Positions 18,559 through 33,641 of a stretch of DNA of 64,000 nucleotides are shown here, piece by piece (position 1 is the first letter of the stretch; each line of letters begins with the position of its first letter). Below the pieces are notes generated by a model. That model was not told the origin of the DNA. It worked only from the letters and a program-made list of their open reading frames with translations, and ran no database searches. This DNA is from Portunus trituberculatus (lineage: Eukaryota; Arthropoda; Malacostraca; Decapoda; Portunidae): the NCBI RefSeq assembly GCF_017591435.1, contig NC_059297.1, positions 11,886,911-11,950,910 on the forward strand, read 5' to 3'. The translations under genes were made by a program, and so were the position numbers.

Positions 18559-18614
<56 letters not shown>
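16295..18614 (+). mobile_element. LINE copy G (subfamily 1), 5'-truncated in the endonuclease
   Basis: The copy begins in the C-terminal endonuclease (EPSLLDLVFTKKP, then KSDHVTLDM with the catalytic SDH). It continues through the RT: KAMGPDGVSGWVLKECKEQL, LNYRPVSVTSVAGKLCEIII, VYLDIKKAFDKVPHGRL and the active site YINLFADDAKLL at about 17,701-17,735. The C-terminal domain follows. The RT frame is stopped by TAG and TGA at 17,542-17,550 and TAA at 18,241, plus several frameshifts. The 3' end is CAACTAGGTAAACACAC and then (AC)n to 18614. Its closest relative here is the minus-strand fragment at 27917-28728. Confidence 0.92.
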
Positions 18615-18616
<2 letters not shown>

Positions 18617-21600
18617 GACATCGTCGATGGCGGAGGTGGTCGCTGAGCTCCAGAGCAATCATCTATAATTCTACAGTTACCTAAGAGTAACCAAGGTGGG
18701 AAAGGAGCTGGTAATGTTTGTCCCGTCTCCATATAGTCATGTTAACTGTTGATTAGCAAAATAATGTCCAGTGAAGGTAAATATAAACTGTAGCCTGCGT
18801 TTGAGCCATCAGCTGGTTTGTTTACGTCTGCGCAACATGGCGGCCGTGAACTCGAAAGAGGAATCAGACTTCACAGGGTTTCAAGGAATAATGGAGAAGA
18901 GCACTTATGTGAAGAAAATTCTGGAGTTAGAAGGTAAAATTGAAAAACTGTTTGAAAAGTATGAGGGCCTGGAAACGAGTTATGACAATGTAAAGAGAGA
19001 CTGTGCCGATATGAAGAAGGAAAATGCAGCACTGAAAGAGGAAGTTAAGCTAATTAAAGTGAATTGCGAAAATGTGGAGAATCTCTAGGAAAAGTGATGG
19101 AGAAGCAGGCTGAATGGAAAAAAAGTCAGGAAGTGGAAAGAAAGGAGGTAAATTACAAAGTTGCAAGTCTGGAAAAGGAAATCAAAGAGTCAGGGAGAAA
19201 ACTTTGGGCCTTGCTGAAATTATAGATCAACAGATCATAGAAGAGAAGATAGCTGAGAAAGTGGTGAAGGTTATTAAGTCAAATGAGACATTGGTGAGGG
19301 AAACTGTAGACAAAAGAGATGTGTGGTGATATTTGGTGTGGAGGAGGATAAGACACCGAGTAAAATGGAGAGAGAAAAACATAAAAAGGTGATAAATAAT
19401 ATCATTAATGTGGTGCAAGAGGAGGAAAAGACCTAGTACAAGAAATAGAGGACTTCCATAGAATTGGAAAGTTCACAAGAGAAGGTATGAGGCCAATAAG
19501 AATCAAACTTAAGTCACAAAAGGATGTAGATGAATTGGTGGAGAAGTCATGGAGGCTAGCCCAGCAGGAAACAACAAGGAAGATTTGGTTGAGAAGAGAT
19601 CTCGGTGAAAAGGAAAGAGAAATGTTAAATGAGTTGAGAAAGGAGGCTTTGAAAAAAATGAAGAGAGGACAGAAGAAGAGAAGAAAGAGTTTTTCTGGAG
19701 AATCTTGGATATGAGACTGAGGAAGTGGTTCATAACCCAGAAAAGTACAGCAAGAAAGGACTAAAGAAACTTACATATGAGCGAAATGTAATGTATTCCA
19801 ACATAAATGGAGTGATATCGGGATTTTAGAACTCAACGATTACTTGAGGGACAAGAACCCAGATATTGTGGGTCTTACTGAAACAAAACTGAGAGAGGAG
19901 AAGACCTGATGAAGGTTGGAGAAGGGAAATATAACGTTTGGAAAAGAAATAGAGTAGGTAAGATGGGAGGAGGAGTGATGTTGCTGGTTAAAAAAGATAT
20001 AAAGGTGGATCAAGTGAAAGAAGGTATGGGAAAGGCAGAAGTGCTAAAGATCAGAGCAGAAACTAATGAAGGAAAAAGAGGCACTACATAGTGGTGTACG
20101 TACCACCTAAGACAAATGCATGGTCAGTACAGGAATATGAAGAAATGATAAGTGATACAGGAACATGTCTGGAAGAAATGTTGGGTGGCTGTGAACGAAC
20201 TATAATGATGGGAGATTTTAATTGTAAAGAGGTGTGTTGGGAGGACTGGTCAATGGAAGGATCAGAGACAACATGGGAAATACACTATTGACACTGGCAA
20301 TGGAAAATGTGTTAACTCAGTGGGTCAAAGAAGATACTAGGTTTGGAGGAGAGGAGCATCGTCAAGACTGGACTTGGTCTTTAGTACAGAGCCAATGGTC
20401 ATTGAGGAGATGAGGGTGGAGTGCCCTTTAGCAAAGAGTGATCATGCAGTTTTGGAGTTCAAGGTGATAGACGAAGAGAAATCTAGAAGAAATGAAGAAT
20501 ATAAAGTGGGAAGATGGAATTATGCCAAGACAGATTTTGGAAACCTAAAGAAATTCTTTCAAGAGACAAATTGGATGAAATTCAAGAGTGCTAAGGAGCA
20601 AATGAAAAGTGGAAGGAATTTATAAAAATATACAAAGAAGGTGAGAAAAATTTGTACCAATAAGACAACATAGAGAAGTTGGAAAGCAGGACTGGTTTAA
20701 CGATAGATGTGAAAAGGCTAGAACAAGAAAAGAGGATGCATGGAAGAGGTGGAGAAGGAAAAGACGGATTAAGCAGTGGGAAAGTTACAAAAGAGCAAGA
20801 AATGAATATGTGTTGATTAGAAGAGAAGAAAGAAAGAAACAAGAAAAGGATATAATTGATAAATGTAAAGACCAACCAAGGCTTTTTACAGACATGTGAA
20901 CAACAACATCAAAAATAGAGAAAGTATTGAAAGTTTAGAAGTAAATGGAGTATGCAGTGAAGATCCCAGGAAATGGCAGAGGCTATGAATGGATGCTTTC
21001 GGAAGGTATTCACAAAGGAGACTGCTTTTGACAAACCACTGGTAATGGAACAGAAAGGGATTATGAAGGAGTTTCAAGTAACTGTGGAGGAGATCAAGAA
21101 CATGATGGGGAGTTTAGAAGTGAGAAAAGCTGTGGGACCTGATGGGGTATCAGGATGGATTTTAAGAGAATGCAGGGAGCAATTGGCAGAAAAAGTTTGT
21201 GAAGTAATTGATGCCTCATTAAGGGAAGGTGTAGTGCCCCAAGACTGGAAAAGAGCTAACATTGTCCCAATCTATAAATCAGGTAACAAGAGAGACCCAT
21301 TGAACTATAGACCAGTGTCACTTACAAGTGTGGTAGCTAAGATGTGTGAGAGGGTGGTGAAGAATAGATGGACAGACTTCTTGGAGAAAAATGACATACT
21401 TTGTGAGTGTCAATTTGGTTTTAGGAAAGGGCGTTCATGCACGACAAACCTGATATGTTACTATTCGAGGGTGATAGATGTAATACAGGAAAGAGATGGT
21501 TGGGCTGATGGAATATATCTGGATTTAAAAAAGGCCTTTGATAAGGTACCACACCAGAGACTGATCTGGAAACTTGAAATGGTAGGAGGAGTGCATGGCA

Positions 21601-22652
21601 GTTTACTAAAATGGATGGAAGACTTTTGGTAGGAAGAGAAATGAGAACAATAATTAAGGACAGACCATCAGAATGGGGATTGGTGGAGAGTGGAGTTCCA
21701 CAGGGATCAGTGTTGGCACCAGTAATGTTCGCAGTCTACATAAATGACATGGTGGATGGGGTGTCCAGTTATGTGAGCCTATTTGCAGACGATGCAAAAT
21801 TGTTAAGAAAAGTGAGATGTGACAAAGATTGCGAACTACTCCAGGAAGACTTGGACAGAATATGGAAATGGAGCTGTACATGGCAAATGGAGTTCAACAC
21901 GACAAAATGCAAGAAAATAGAGTTTGGCAAGAGTGAAAGAAGAATCAGGAGTATGTACAAGATAGGAAATGAAGACATAAAACCAGTCATGAAGAAAAAG
22001 ACCTTGGGGTGACAATTACCAATGACCTATCGCCAGAGAGACATATAAACAAAATAATTGGAGAAGTATTGAACTTATTGAGGAACATAAGAGTGGCGTT
22101 CGTATATTTAGATGAAGAAATGATGAAGAAAATAATTACTGCAATGATAAGACCGAGGCTTGAATATGCAACAATACAGTGGGCTCGAACTTAAAGAAAC
22201 ACATAAGGAAACTAGAGAAAGTACAGAGGGCTGCAACAAAATGGTGCCTGACTTAAGAGATTTGACTTATGAAGACAGACTGAAAAGAATGCAACTTCCA
22301 ACCCTGGAAAACAGAAGAGAAAGGGAGACCTGATAGCAATATACAGAGTGATGATTGGCATGGAAAAAATGGATAGGGAAGATCTGTGTATGTGGAATGG
22401 AAGAATGTCGAGAGGGCATGGGAAAAACTAAAATGGCCACTTATAGGAGAGATGTGAAAAAATATAGCTTCCCTCATAGAAGGGTGGAAGCATGGAATAG
22501 TTTAGACGTGGAAGTGGTCAACGCAAGGAATATTCATGATTTTAAGAAAAAGCTGGACATTAATAGATATGGAGACGGGACAACACGAGCATAGCTCTTT
22601 TCCCGTATGTTACAATTAGGTAAATACAATTAGGTAAATACACACACACACA
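18615..22652 (+). mobile_element. LINE copy A (subfamily 2), near full length
   Basis: It follows (AC)n at 18614 with a 5' untranslated leader of about 220 bp. ORF1 starts at ATG 18837 (MAAVNSKEESDF). It encodes a coiled-coil protein (KILELEGKIEKLFEKYEGLE) with a later RPIRIKLKSQKDVDELVEKS block. ORF2 (ATG near 19791) encodes an exonuclease-endonuclease-phosphatase domain (VYVPPKTNAWS, MMGDFNCKE, SRLDLVFST, KSDHAVLEF). An RT domain follows (AVGPDGVSGWILRECREQL, FGFRKGRSCTTNL, LDLKKAFDKVPHQRL, SGVPQGSVLAPVMF, SLFADDAKLL), then the C-terminal domain. About ten single-base indels break both ORFs. The 3' end has two AATTAGGTAAATAC units and then (AC)n. Confidence 0.93.
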
Positions 22653-23340
22653 GACCAAACAGGGATTACAGGCTGGGTGGTGAGAAGATTGAAGAGACCA
22701 ATGAGGAGAAAGACTTAGGAGTAACCATGCAAAACACTCTGTCACCGGAGAAACACATTAACAAGATATTTTGGAAAACATATAACATACTCCAAAATAT
22801 TGGCCTTGCATTCCACTACCTAGATGAAGGAATGATGAAGAAGATATTATGCACCTTAATAAGAGACCCCAGTTAGAATATGCAGCTTGCGTCTGGTCAC
22901 CGCATATGAAGAAATATGTGAAGAAGGTGGAAAGGGTACAGAGGATGGTACCAGGCCTCAGGGAGTTAGACTATGAGGAAAGACTGAGGAAGCTGGGGCT
23001 GACCACACTAGAAGAGAGAAGAACAAGAGGAGACATGATAACTATGTATAAATTGGTGAACAAGATTGACATACTGGACAGAGAATTGATAAAGGTGACC
23101 GCAAGTAATTACCTCCAAGGACATGGAAAAAAACTAATAAAGGACATCTGTCTAAATGACGTGAGAAAGTAAAGTTTCCTGCATCGTAGTATTAATAAGT
23201 GGAATAAACTGAGCAGTGATGTCGTTGACGCGGTGTGTGTTAATCAGATGAAAAAGAGATATGACAGGAGTGGACAAGGAGACAGGACACAGAGGGCTTA
23301 GCTTGTAATACACAAATAGGTAAATACACACACACACACA
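22653..23340 (+). mobile_element. LINE copy I (subfamily 4), 5'-truncated
   Basis: It starts after (CA)n within the RT thumb (VVRRLKRPMRRKT) and ends with the C-terminal domain (LDYEERLRKLGLTTLEERRT), a stop after QGDRTQRA and one AAATAGGTAAATAC unit before (AC)n. It is closely related to copy C at 5.0-5.9 kb, with scattered differences and frameshifts, for example near 22,860 and a stop near 23,170. Confidence 0.88.
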
Positions 23341-25119
23341 CAGATTCATAAATGGAAAAATTAGGCAAAAAGAAACAATAGAAAGGTTAAAGGGAGAGAA
23401 CGGGATGGTGGAAGACCCAAAAAGTATGGCAGAACTATTAAATAATAAATTCCAGGAGGTCTTTACTAAGGAATCCAAATTTGAAAGGCCACAGGATAAT
23501 AGAGAGACAGTTTATATGAAAGAGATTAAAGTAACCAAGCTTGAAATAAAAGAGTTAATGAAGGAACTGGATGAAGAGAAGGCAATGGGACCAGATGAAG
23601 TCTCAGGCAGAATACTGAAAGAATGTAGGGAAGAACTAGCAAGTCCTATATACATCATAAAATGCTCAATAGAAAATGGAACAGTACCAGTAGAATGGAA
23701 AAAAGCTGAGGTGGTTCCCATATATAAGAGCGGAAGGAAGGAAGAACTTTTAAATTACAAACCGGTATCACTAACTAGTGTAATATGCAAGATGTGTGAA
23801 AGAATAATAAAGAAACAATGGATCGAGTTCCTTGAAGACAAAAAAATAATATCAAATAGCCAATTTGGTTTTAGAAAACAACAGTTGTGTGTAACTAATT
23901 TATTGAGTTTCTATTCTAGAATAGTTGATAGAGTACAAGAGAGAGAGGGATGGGTTGACTGTATTTATTTGGATTTTAAAAAGGTGTTTGACAAAGTGCC
24001 ACATGCAAGATTACTATGGAAGTTAGAGAAGAAGGGTGGCTTAAAAGGAAGCACATTGAGATGGATAGAAAATTATTTGAAGGGGGAGAGAAATAAGGAT
24101 GGTAGTTAAAGATATGAAGTCCAAGTGGAGAGCAGTAGAAAGCGGAGTGCCACAGGGGTCAGTATTGGCACCAATACTTTTCCTCATTTATATTAACGAC
24201 ATGCCAGAAGGTGTGAACAGCTACATAAATCTGTTTGCAGATGATACAAAACTGTGCAGAGTTATAAAGCAAAAAGAGGATTGTGAAATACTGCAAGAAG
24301 ACCTAAATAAGATCTGGGAATGGAGTGAAAAGTGGGAAATGGAATTCAGTGTGAACAAAAGCCATTTTATGGAAATGGGAAAGAGAGTGAAAAACAACCT
24401 GTGGGAATCTATAAGGTGGGAGATGGAGTAGAACTGGAGAAAGTAAAAAAGGAAAAGAACTTAGGAGTGACGATGGAAGAAAACAATCAACCAGTAAGCC
24501 ATATTGATAGAATTTTTAGAGAAACATATAATTTGCTAAGGAATATTGGAGTAGCATTTCACTACATGGACAAAGAAATGATGAAGAAATTGATAAGTAC
24601 TATAATAAGACCCAGATTGGAATATGCAGGAGTAGTGTGGACCCCTCATAAAAAGAAACATGTAAGGAAGTTGGAGACTACAAAAAATGGCTACAAGAAT
24701 GGTTCCAGAATTTGAAGGGATGACTTATGAGGAGAGACTAAAGGCTATGGATCTACCAACCCTGGAACAAAGAAGGGAGAGAAGAGATCTGATACAAGTT
24801 TATAAATTGATCAACAGAATGGACCAAGTGGATAATGAGAAACTGATCCTGAGAGAAGAATATGACATCCGAAGCACAAGATCGCATAGTAAAAAGCTGA
24901 GAAAAGGATGATGTCTGAGAGATGTTAAAATATAGTTTCCCACAAAGATGTATTGAGATGTGGAACAGTTTAAATGAAGAAGTAGTGTCTGCAATGAGTG
25001 TGCATACTTTTAAAGTAAGATTGGATAAGTGTAGATATGGAGACGGGGCCACACGAACATAGAGCCCAGGCCCTGTAAAACTACAACTAGGTAAATACAC
25101 ACATACACACACATACACT
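23341..25119 (+). mobile_element. LINE copy J (subfamily 3), most of RT present
   Basis: It begins after (CA)n in the endonuclease-RT linker (FINGKIRQKETIERLK). RT blocks are AMGPDEVSGRILKECREELA, LNYKPVSLTSVICKMCERII, IYLDFKKVFDKVPHARL, SGVPQGSVLAPILF and YINLFADDTKLC. The C-terminal domain is TYEERLKAMDLPTLEQRRER. Frameshifts lie near 24,095, 24,400, 24,690 and 24,910. It ends with one AACTAGGTAAATAC unit and ACACACATACACACAC. This is the best source for the subfamily 3 3' fragments elsewhere in the window. Confidence 0.92.
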
Positions 25120-25410
25120 GCGTAGTGTAGTGGTTAGCATGCTCGGCTCACAACAGAGAGGGTCCGGGTTCGAATCCCGGAAAGCAGCAAGGCAAATGGG
25201 CAAGCCTCTTAATGTGTAGCGCCTGTTCACCTAGCAGTAAATAGGTAGGGGATGTAACTCAAGGGGTTGTGGCCTCGCTTTCCCGGTATGTGGAGTGTGT
25301 TGTGGTCTCAGTCCTACTCATAGATCGGTCTATGAGTTCTGAGCTCGCTCCATAATGGGAAAAGGCTGGCTGGGTGACCAGCAGACGACTGTGGTGAATC
25401 ACACACACAC
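25120..25410 (+). mobile_element. tRNA-Val-derived SINE, copy 1
   Basis: The head resembles a tRNA. Box A is TAGTGTAGTGGTTAGCATG and box B is GGGTTCGAATCCC, with an anticodon-like CAC in CGGCTCACAACAG, so a tRNA-Val origin is likely. The body includes CCTGTTCACCTAGCAGTAAA and the tail is GTGGTGAATC followed by (AC)5. The acceptor stem does not pair, so it is not a working tRNA gene. It is the last member of the + strand chain and, like the LINEs, is bounded by (AC)n on both sides. Confidence 0.9.
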
Positions 25411-26652
25411 TAAAACTGCTAATGGTGTTTTAATATCAAAATGCTGTTATCAGTATACTTTTCAATAGACACAGTGAATCTAGGTTAATCATGCCTTGTA
25501 AAGAATTACATAGAAGTAGCCCACAACTCTCAGGTCCTTGGGTCCAAACAGATGGCCAGTTCTTGACTTAGACCAAGGACTGTGTATACCTCCCTCCTTG
25601 ACTTGATCAGAGGAGTATCAAATAGCCATGAGATCTATTTAGTGGTGATTTGAACTTCATGTATATGTATTAGATTTCTTTCTTCACAACTCCTCTGCTC
25701 CAGACATTCCTTTGAAACATTCTTAGGAAACAAGCATCATATACAGGAAGACAAATAACTCAAGTGGAGCATGCCAGCAACAACTCTGATTGTAAAGCCT
25801 ATTAATTGGGTATATGGATTCTTAGCTTTCCCTCTGAATTACTCCTGTTGTAGACATCCCTTTGAAACACTCTTAGGAACAAGCATCATATACAGGTAGA
25901 TAGATAACAGAGGCAGACCATGCCAGCAACAAGTATAGTGCCATTGGTGCTGCAGTGTACTCAACACCACCAGGTCTTGCCACCAAACATGGGCAGGATC
26001 CTCACAGAGCACTTATGAATCCCTTTACCACTTCACCACACTTATTCAATGCTATTATTGGTGTCTGCACTGAGGAAGAATGCAAAACATGCTGAGTAAA
26101 TGTCTGAGTGCTGTTAATTTTAGGAAAGGGATTCTGTTCAGTGAAAATTGACCTAATCAATATTGTGACAATTCTGCAAGTAGAAGTATTAGTTGGGTTC
26201 ACCTCAAATAATTGCCATAACCTCATAATCATAATTATCCTATTGACAAGCAAGGTCTGTGTATACATGGTTTAGCATTTGTCATCTGGTGATAAATCAA
26301 CAAGCTGTGTCATGTGTATCTTATCTGTCTGGTTTTGTACGTATGATGACCATACTCAGGACCTCACTTCTTCATGTCATCTGTTCACTCACCCAACACC
26401 TGGAAATTGTGAAATGGTGCTCATTGTAGAATGTAAGATAAGTTCATCATTATCAATTTCTTTAATTCCACCATAGGGACAAAAGTCTCCTTACCCTTTA
26501 TTACTTAACTCTGGGCTGACTGTCTATCCCAAGTCACATCAATAAAATAATCCTTCCATCTCTCCATCTAATCTTGTAGATGCTTCTCTTCCACCATTCA
26601 TTGGCTGTCACTATACAGTTTCATGACACAGGAATCTTTTCTATATTCACAG
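25411..26652. repeat. NUAK intron with a 150-bp imperfect tandem duplication
   Basis: The segment around 25,691-25,790 is repeated at 25,841-25,940 (both contain CTTAGGAA..AAGCATCATATACAGG and CATGCCAGCAACAA). The rest shows no coding exon or known element. Confidence 0.7.
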
Positions 26653-26804
26653 TATTTGAGAACCGTGAGAAGATGGTGCTTGTGATGGAGTATGCAGCTG
26701 GTGGTGAGCTGTATGACTACTTGAGTGAGCGCAAGGTGTTGTCTGAGGATGAGGCAAGGAGGGTATTCCGCCATGTGGCCTCAGCTACTTATTACTGTCA
26801 CAAG
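26653..26804 (+). CDS. NUAK: NUAK kinase exon 3: hinge and alpha-D/E region
   Basis: The acceptor is atattcacag and the donor is gtgggt. The split codon with exon 2 makes V67, giving IYEVFENREKMVLVMEYAAG across the junction. The hinge (VMEYAAGGELYDYL) and helices up to YYCHK are intact. The exon ends in phase 0. It is separated from exon 2 by a 10.9-kb intron holding the LINE/SINE chain. Together with exons 4 and 5 it is enclosed by the long inverted LINE pair described elsewhere. Confidence 0.93.
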
Positions 26805-27117
26805 GTGGGTTGCATGGTTGTGACTCTTCCTTAGAGGAGGTATGTGGTGACTTACTAAGTCACCAGAATTGTGTAATTATTATTTTTTTTTCATTTGCTT
26901 TAGAGAATAGAGAAATACATAGATTTGACTATTGTATTTATGATTTATTGGTAAGTGTCCTTTCCAGAATATAACAAAACTTTTTTCCATTTGTAATGCA
27001 CCTCAAATGTTTCTATTTATAGATATTTGCCCTTTCCTGTTGATCTAACAAAAACTAATATTCTTTATCCTTAAGATAGTTTTTCCATCCAAACCAAATG
27101 TCTGTTTTGCTTTTCAG

Positions 27118-27183
27118 CACAAGATTTGTCATCGGGATCTCAAACTCGAGAATATCTTACTTGACCTTGAAGGAAATGCCAAG
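27118..27183 (+). CDS. NUAK: NUAK kinase exon 4: catalytic loop
   Basis: This 66-bp exon encodes exactly 22 residues, HKICHRDLKLENILLDLEGN plus AK. The catalytic aspartate is D124 in HRDLK, with N129 as the metal-binding asparagine. The acceptor is ttttcag and the donor gtgagc. At the junction the sequence reads CHK followed by HKICHRD. This looks like a duplication, but it has the same spacing as CHKNGVVHRD in human NUAK1, so no residue is inserted. Confidence 0.93.
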
Positions 27184-27494
27184 GTGAGCTTTTTTTTATT
27201 ACAAAAAAGTGACTAGCCAGAACTTAAATCCCAAATCATATAAATTTCTCTTTTTAATAGTTCAAGTCATAGGAACTTAAGAAAAAAAAATAAGGTAAAG
27301 TGAATGGATGAAGAAAAGTGGCAAAGCAAATGTATGAAAGGATGACAGGTCAGGCAGAGGTAGGATGAGTATGAAGTGGATTGACAGAATATTAAAAGAA
27401 AAGTTACAGTAAAAATAAATTAATATTAAGCATTGAGGAATGAAAGTATTTGTTTGTGGCCATTCTGTAAAGGAACAATACACTCTCTCCTCAG
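27184..27494. other. Short NUAK intron between exons 4 and 5
   Basis: A/T-rich intron of 311 bp; no repeat or RNA element is recognised. Confidence 0.8.
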
Positions 27495-27614
27495 ATTGCA
27501 GACTTTGGACTGTCCAATGTGTTTGATGAAAAGCATCGTCTGGACACCTTCTGTGGCTCTCCACTCTATGCCTCTCCTGAAATTGTCAAGGGCATCCCAT
27601 ACGTTGGCCCAGAG
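27495..27614 (+). CDS. NUAK: NUAK kinase exon 5: DFG motif and activation loop
   Basis: Forty residues begin IADFGLSNVF and run through LDTFCGSPLYASPE to PYVGPE. D142 of DFG is present. T157 in DTFCGS corresponds to the threonine phosphorylated by LKB1 in AMPK-related kinases (Thr211 of human NUAK1), so LKB1-dependent activation is expected. The SPLYASPEIV block is strongly conserved in NUAK and related kinases. The acceptor is ctcctcag and the donor gtaatg. Both sides are phase 0. Confidence 0.94.
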
Positions 27615-27850
27615 GTAATGTTTTGACAAAGAGGTACATATTACCAACATTAGAGTCAAGAGAAAGGAGAGTAATTAAAGCAGAAGTGAAATTAAATTTT
27701 CTATTCAGAAGCTAAGGGGAATTATTCTTTCTCTTAATATACTTAGTATACTACTATGGTTAGGAAATTATTTTATCTTTTGAAATACATACTCTGTTTT
27801 CTTTGTCTTCATGTGTGAATTCTTTCTTTTTTCCTTTCTTTTATTGATTT

Positions 27851-27885
<35 letters not shown>

Positions 27886-27916
27886 TGTGTGTTTGGGTGT
27901 GTGTGTGTGTGTTTGT

Positions 27917-28728
27917 ATTTACCTAGTTGTATTGTACAAGGTTTGAGCGGGGCTCATAGTGTCCTGTCTCCATATCTCCATTTATCTAGTTTTTCTTTAA
28001 AGTTATGCACACTATGTGCTGTGACAATTCCATTATCCAATGCATTCCATTTTTCCACCGTTCTGTGTGAAAAACTGTATTTTCCAATATTCTTCACACA
28101 CTGCCCCATCCTGCTCTTTTCATGTCCTCTTGTCCTTCCATCTTCTTCCGTCAACAGCACCAGGTCTTCTTTGTCTATCTTTTCAATATCATTTACTATC
28201 TTATACATTGTTATTAGGTTCCCATGTTCTCTTCTATCTTGTAAGGTTGGCAGTCCCATTTCCTTCAGTCGTTCTTCATAAGTGAGGTCCTTTAATTCCG
28301 GCTCCATCTTTGTAGCAATCTTCTGTATCCTTTCCAATTTTCTTATATCTTTTTTAGAGCTAGGAAACCACACCACTGCTGCATATTCCAGCCTTGGGCA
28401 TATCATGCTTGTGATGATTTTTTTCATCCTATCTTTATCCATGTAATGAAATGCCACTCTTATATTAGTCAACATCTTATGTGATAGTCCAAATATCTTG
28501 TTTATGTATTTATCAGGACTCAGATTTTCTTGTATGATCACTCCAAGATCTTTTTCCTCTTTAGTCTTCATTATTTGCTTCTCTCCCATCAAATAGTTCC
28601 ATACTGGTCTTTTCTTACTCTTTCCTAGTTCCATTATGTGGCATTTCTTGGCATTAAACTCCAATTTCCACTTCTTGCTCCATTCATAGATCTTGTTTAA
28701 ATCTTCCTGCAACAGAAGACAGTCCTCT
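27917..28728 (-). mobile_element. LINE fragment G' (subfamily 1), inverted relative to copy G
   Basis: On the minus strand it reads from the end of the RT palm (LLLQEDLNKIYEWSKKWKLE) through KKCHIMELGKSKKRPVWNYL and the C-terminal domain to KLDKWRYGDRT, then the CTAGGTAAATAC end followed by (AC)n (read as GTGT at 27877-27916). One long frame of 252 codons is intact, so it is less damaged than copy G. The two lie in inverted orientation around NUAK exons 3-5. Confidence 0.92.
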
Positions 28729-28789
28729 CTATTTCCTTTTTCTAGCCATAATTTCCTCTACAGCCACTTGAGACCTCATTCTCACCTTC

Positions 28790-32414
<3,625 letters not shown>

Positions 32415-32452
<38 letters not shown>
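32415..32452. repeat. (TG)n array at the 5' truncation point of LINE copy B
   Basis: About 19 TG units, separated by only ~110 bp from the exon 6 acceptor. Together with 28792-28900 it brackets copy B. Confidence 0.95.
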
Positions 32453-32454
<2 letters not shown>

Positions 32455-32561
32455 TTAGCATGTGGGTGCTGGAGTGTTGATGTACGATCATGTCAACATT
32501 CCATACTTACCTTGTCTTTTCTTCATCCTAAATGACTTGCCCAATCTGTATGTGATGTCAG

Positions 32562-32694
32562 GTGGACTGCTGGTCACTGGGTGTGCTGCTCTATACACTG
32601 GTGTATGGAGCCATGCCCTTTGATGGCTCAAACTTCAAACGACTGGTGAAGCAGATCACTCAGGGAGACTACTATGAGCCTAAGAAACCCTCAC
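32562..32694 (+). CDS. NUAK: NUAK kinase exon 6: C-lobe
   Basis: The exon encodes VDCWSLGVLLYTLVYGAMPF and onward to YYEPKKPS, the alpha-F and alpha-G region. The phrase LGVLLYTLVYG(A/T)MPFDG is shared with human NUAK1. The acceptor is gatgtcag and the donor gtgagt, ending in phase 1. The 4.9-kb intron before it consists largely of two minus-strand LINE copies, which stop about 110 bases short of the acceptor. Confidence 0.93.
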
Positions 32695-33086
32695 GTGAGT
32701 TATTACAAAACTTATCAATAAACTGGATCCTATGGAGGAATAAGATGAGAAAGTGTGGTTATCATCTTTTAGGAATGTTCTTAGAAAGAGAAGACATTTA
32801 TGTCAATAGATATATATAGATCAATCATTAGCTACTGTTAGTGCTTCATGAGAAAAACAAATGGTTCAAATACTTTGCCAGATTCTAAGGCTTATTTAAA
32901 AAGCAATAAATTCCATGGGGTTAAAGATGACTAAAGTATCATATATGCAGGAACTACCACATACAGGCCTGGTGGCTCTCTGTAGCTTCCCTTATATTCA
33001 TTGTTCTTATGTTCTTATCAATTGCTAGTGTTGTTGATATAATCTTTTATTAATCTATCTTGCCCTAACCACCTTCTATCCCACAG
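32695..33086. other. Short NUAK intron between exons 6 and 7
   Basis: A/T-rich, with no element recognised. Confidence 0.7.
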
Positions 33087-33325
33087 GTGCATCTGAACTC
33101 ATTAGACACATGCTGACAGTCTCTGCTAGCAAGCGAGCCACAGTTGAAGAGATCTGCAGCCACTGGTGGGTCAACGAAGGCTTTGAGGAGCCTTGCCTAA
33201 TGGTGGCTGAGGCATTGGCCAACCAAACCCCTGTGCGCCTTGACCTGCTGCTGTCCCTTGCCCCAAAGCACATCAACTCAGAACACATGCTGATCCAGCC
33301 CGAGGAAGATGACAACAGTGCCAGA
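33087..33325 (+). CDS. NUAK: NUAK exon 7: end of kinase domain and linker
   Basis: The exon starts after cccacag and completes a split arginine codon. It encodes RASELIRHMLTVSASKRATV and SHWWVNEGF, the end of the C-lobe; NHWWVN is the matching phrase in human NUAK1. A linker follows with LLSLAPKHINSEHML and EEDDNSA. The donor is taken as ccaga/gttagt at 33326, which gives phase 0 and joins cleanly to exon 8. Without splicing, the frame reads on to a stop at 33404-33406, and an AATAAATAAA stretch near 33527 could support a kinase-only transcript. Confidence 0.88.
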
Positions 33326-33641
33326 GTTAGTGTGCTTAGGGTGACTAACTCCTCTCACATCTCCCTGACACTACTGCTGCATTGCCCTGAACAGTATGCT
33401 ACATAGACAATCACTCAGTATGCAGATGCCATATACTGTACACAACCACCTTGACTACACATCTGGCACTTTCAATGTGCCCTTTTTTTTTTTCCAAGTG
33501 CTAATTTACATAAAAAGACTATAATTGAATAAATAAAAAAAATACACTTAACAGACAACCATCACAAAGGACAGTTGGACAATACACCAGGACAGTCATG
33601 ACAACAGTATGGCCAGGGTTTTTCTGTGATCACTATCATTC

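Noticed and set aside
25120..25190. tRNA-Val gene
   Set aside because: Boxes A and B are present, but the acceptor stem does not pair and the sequence continues into a SINE body and (AC)n tail. Same judgement for 58,579-58,650.
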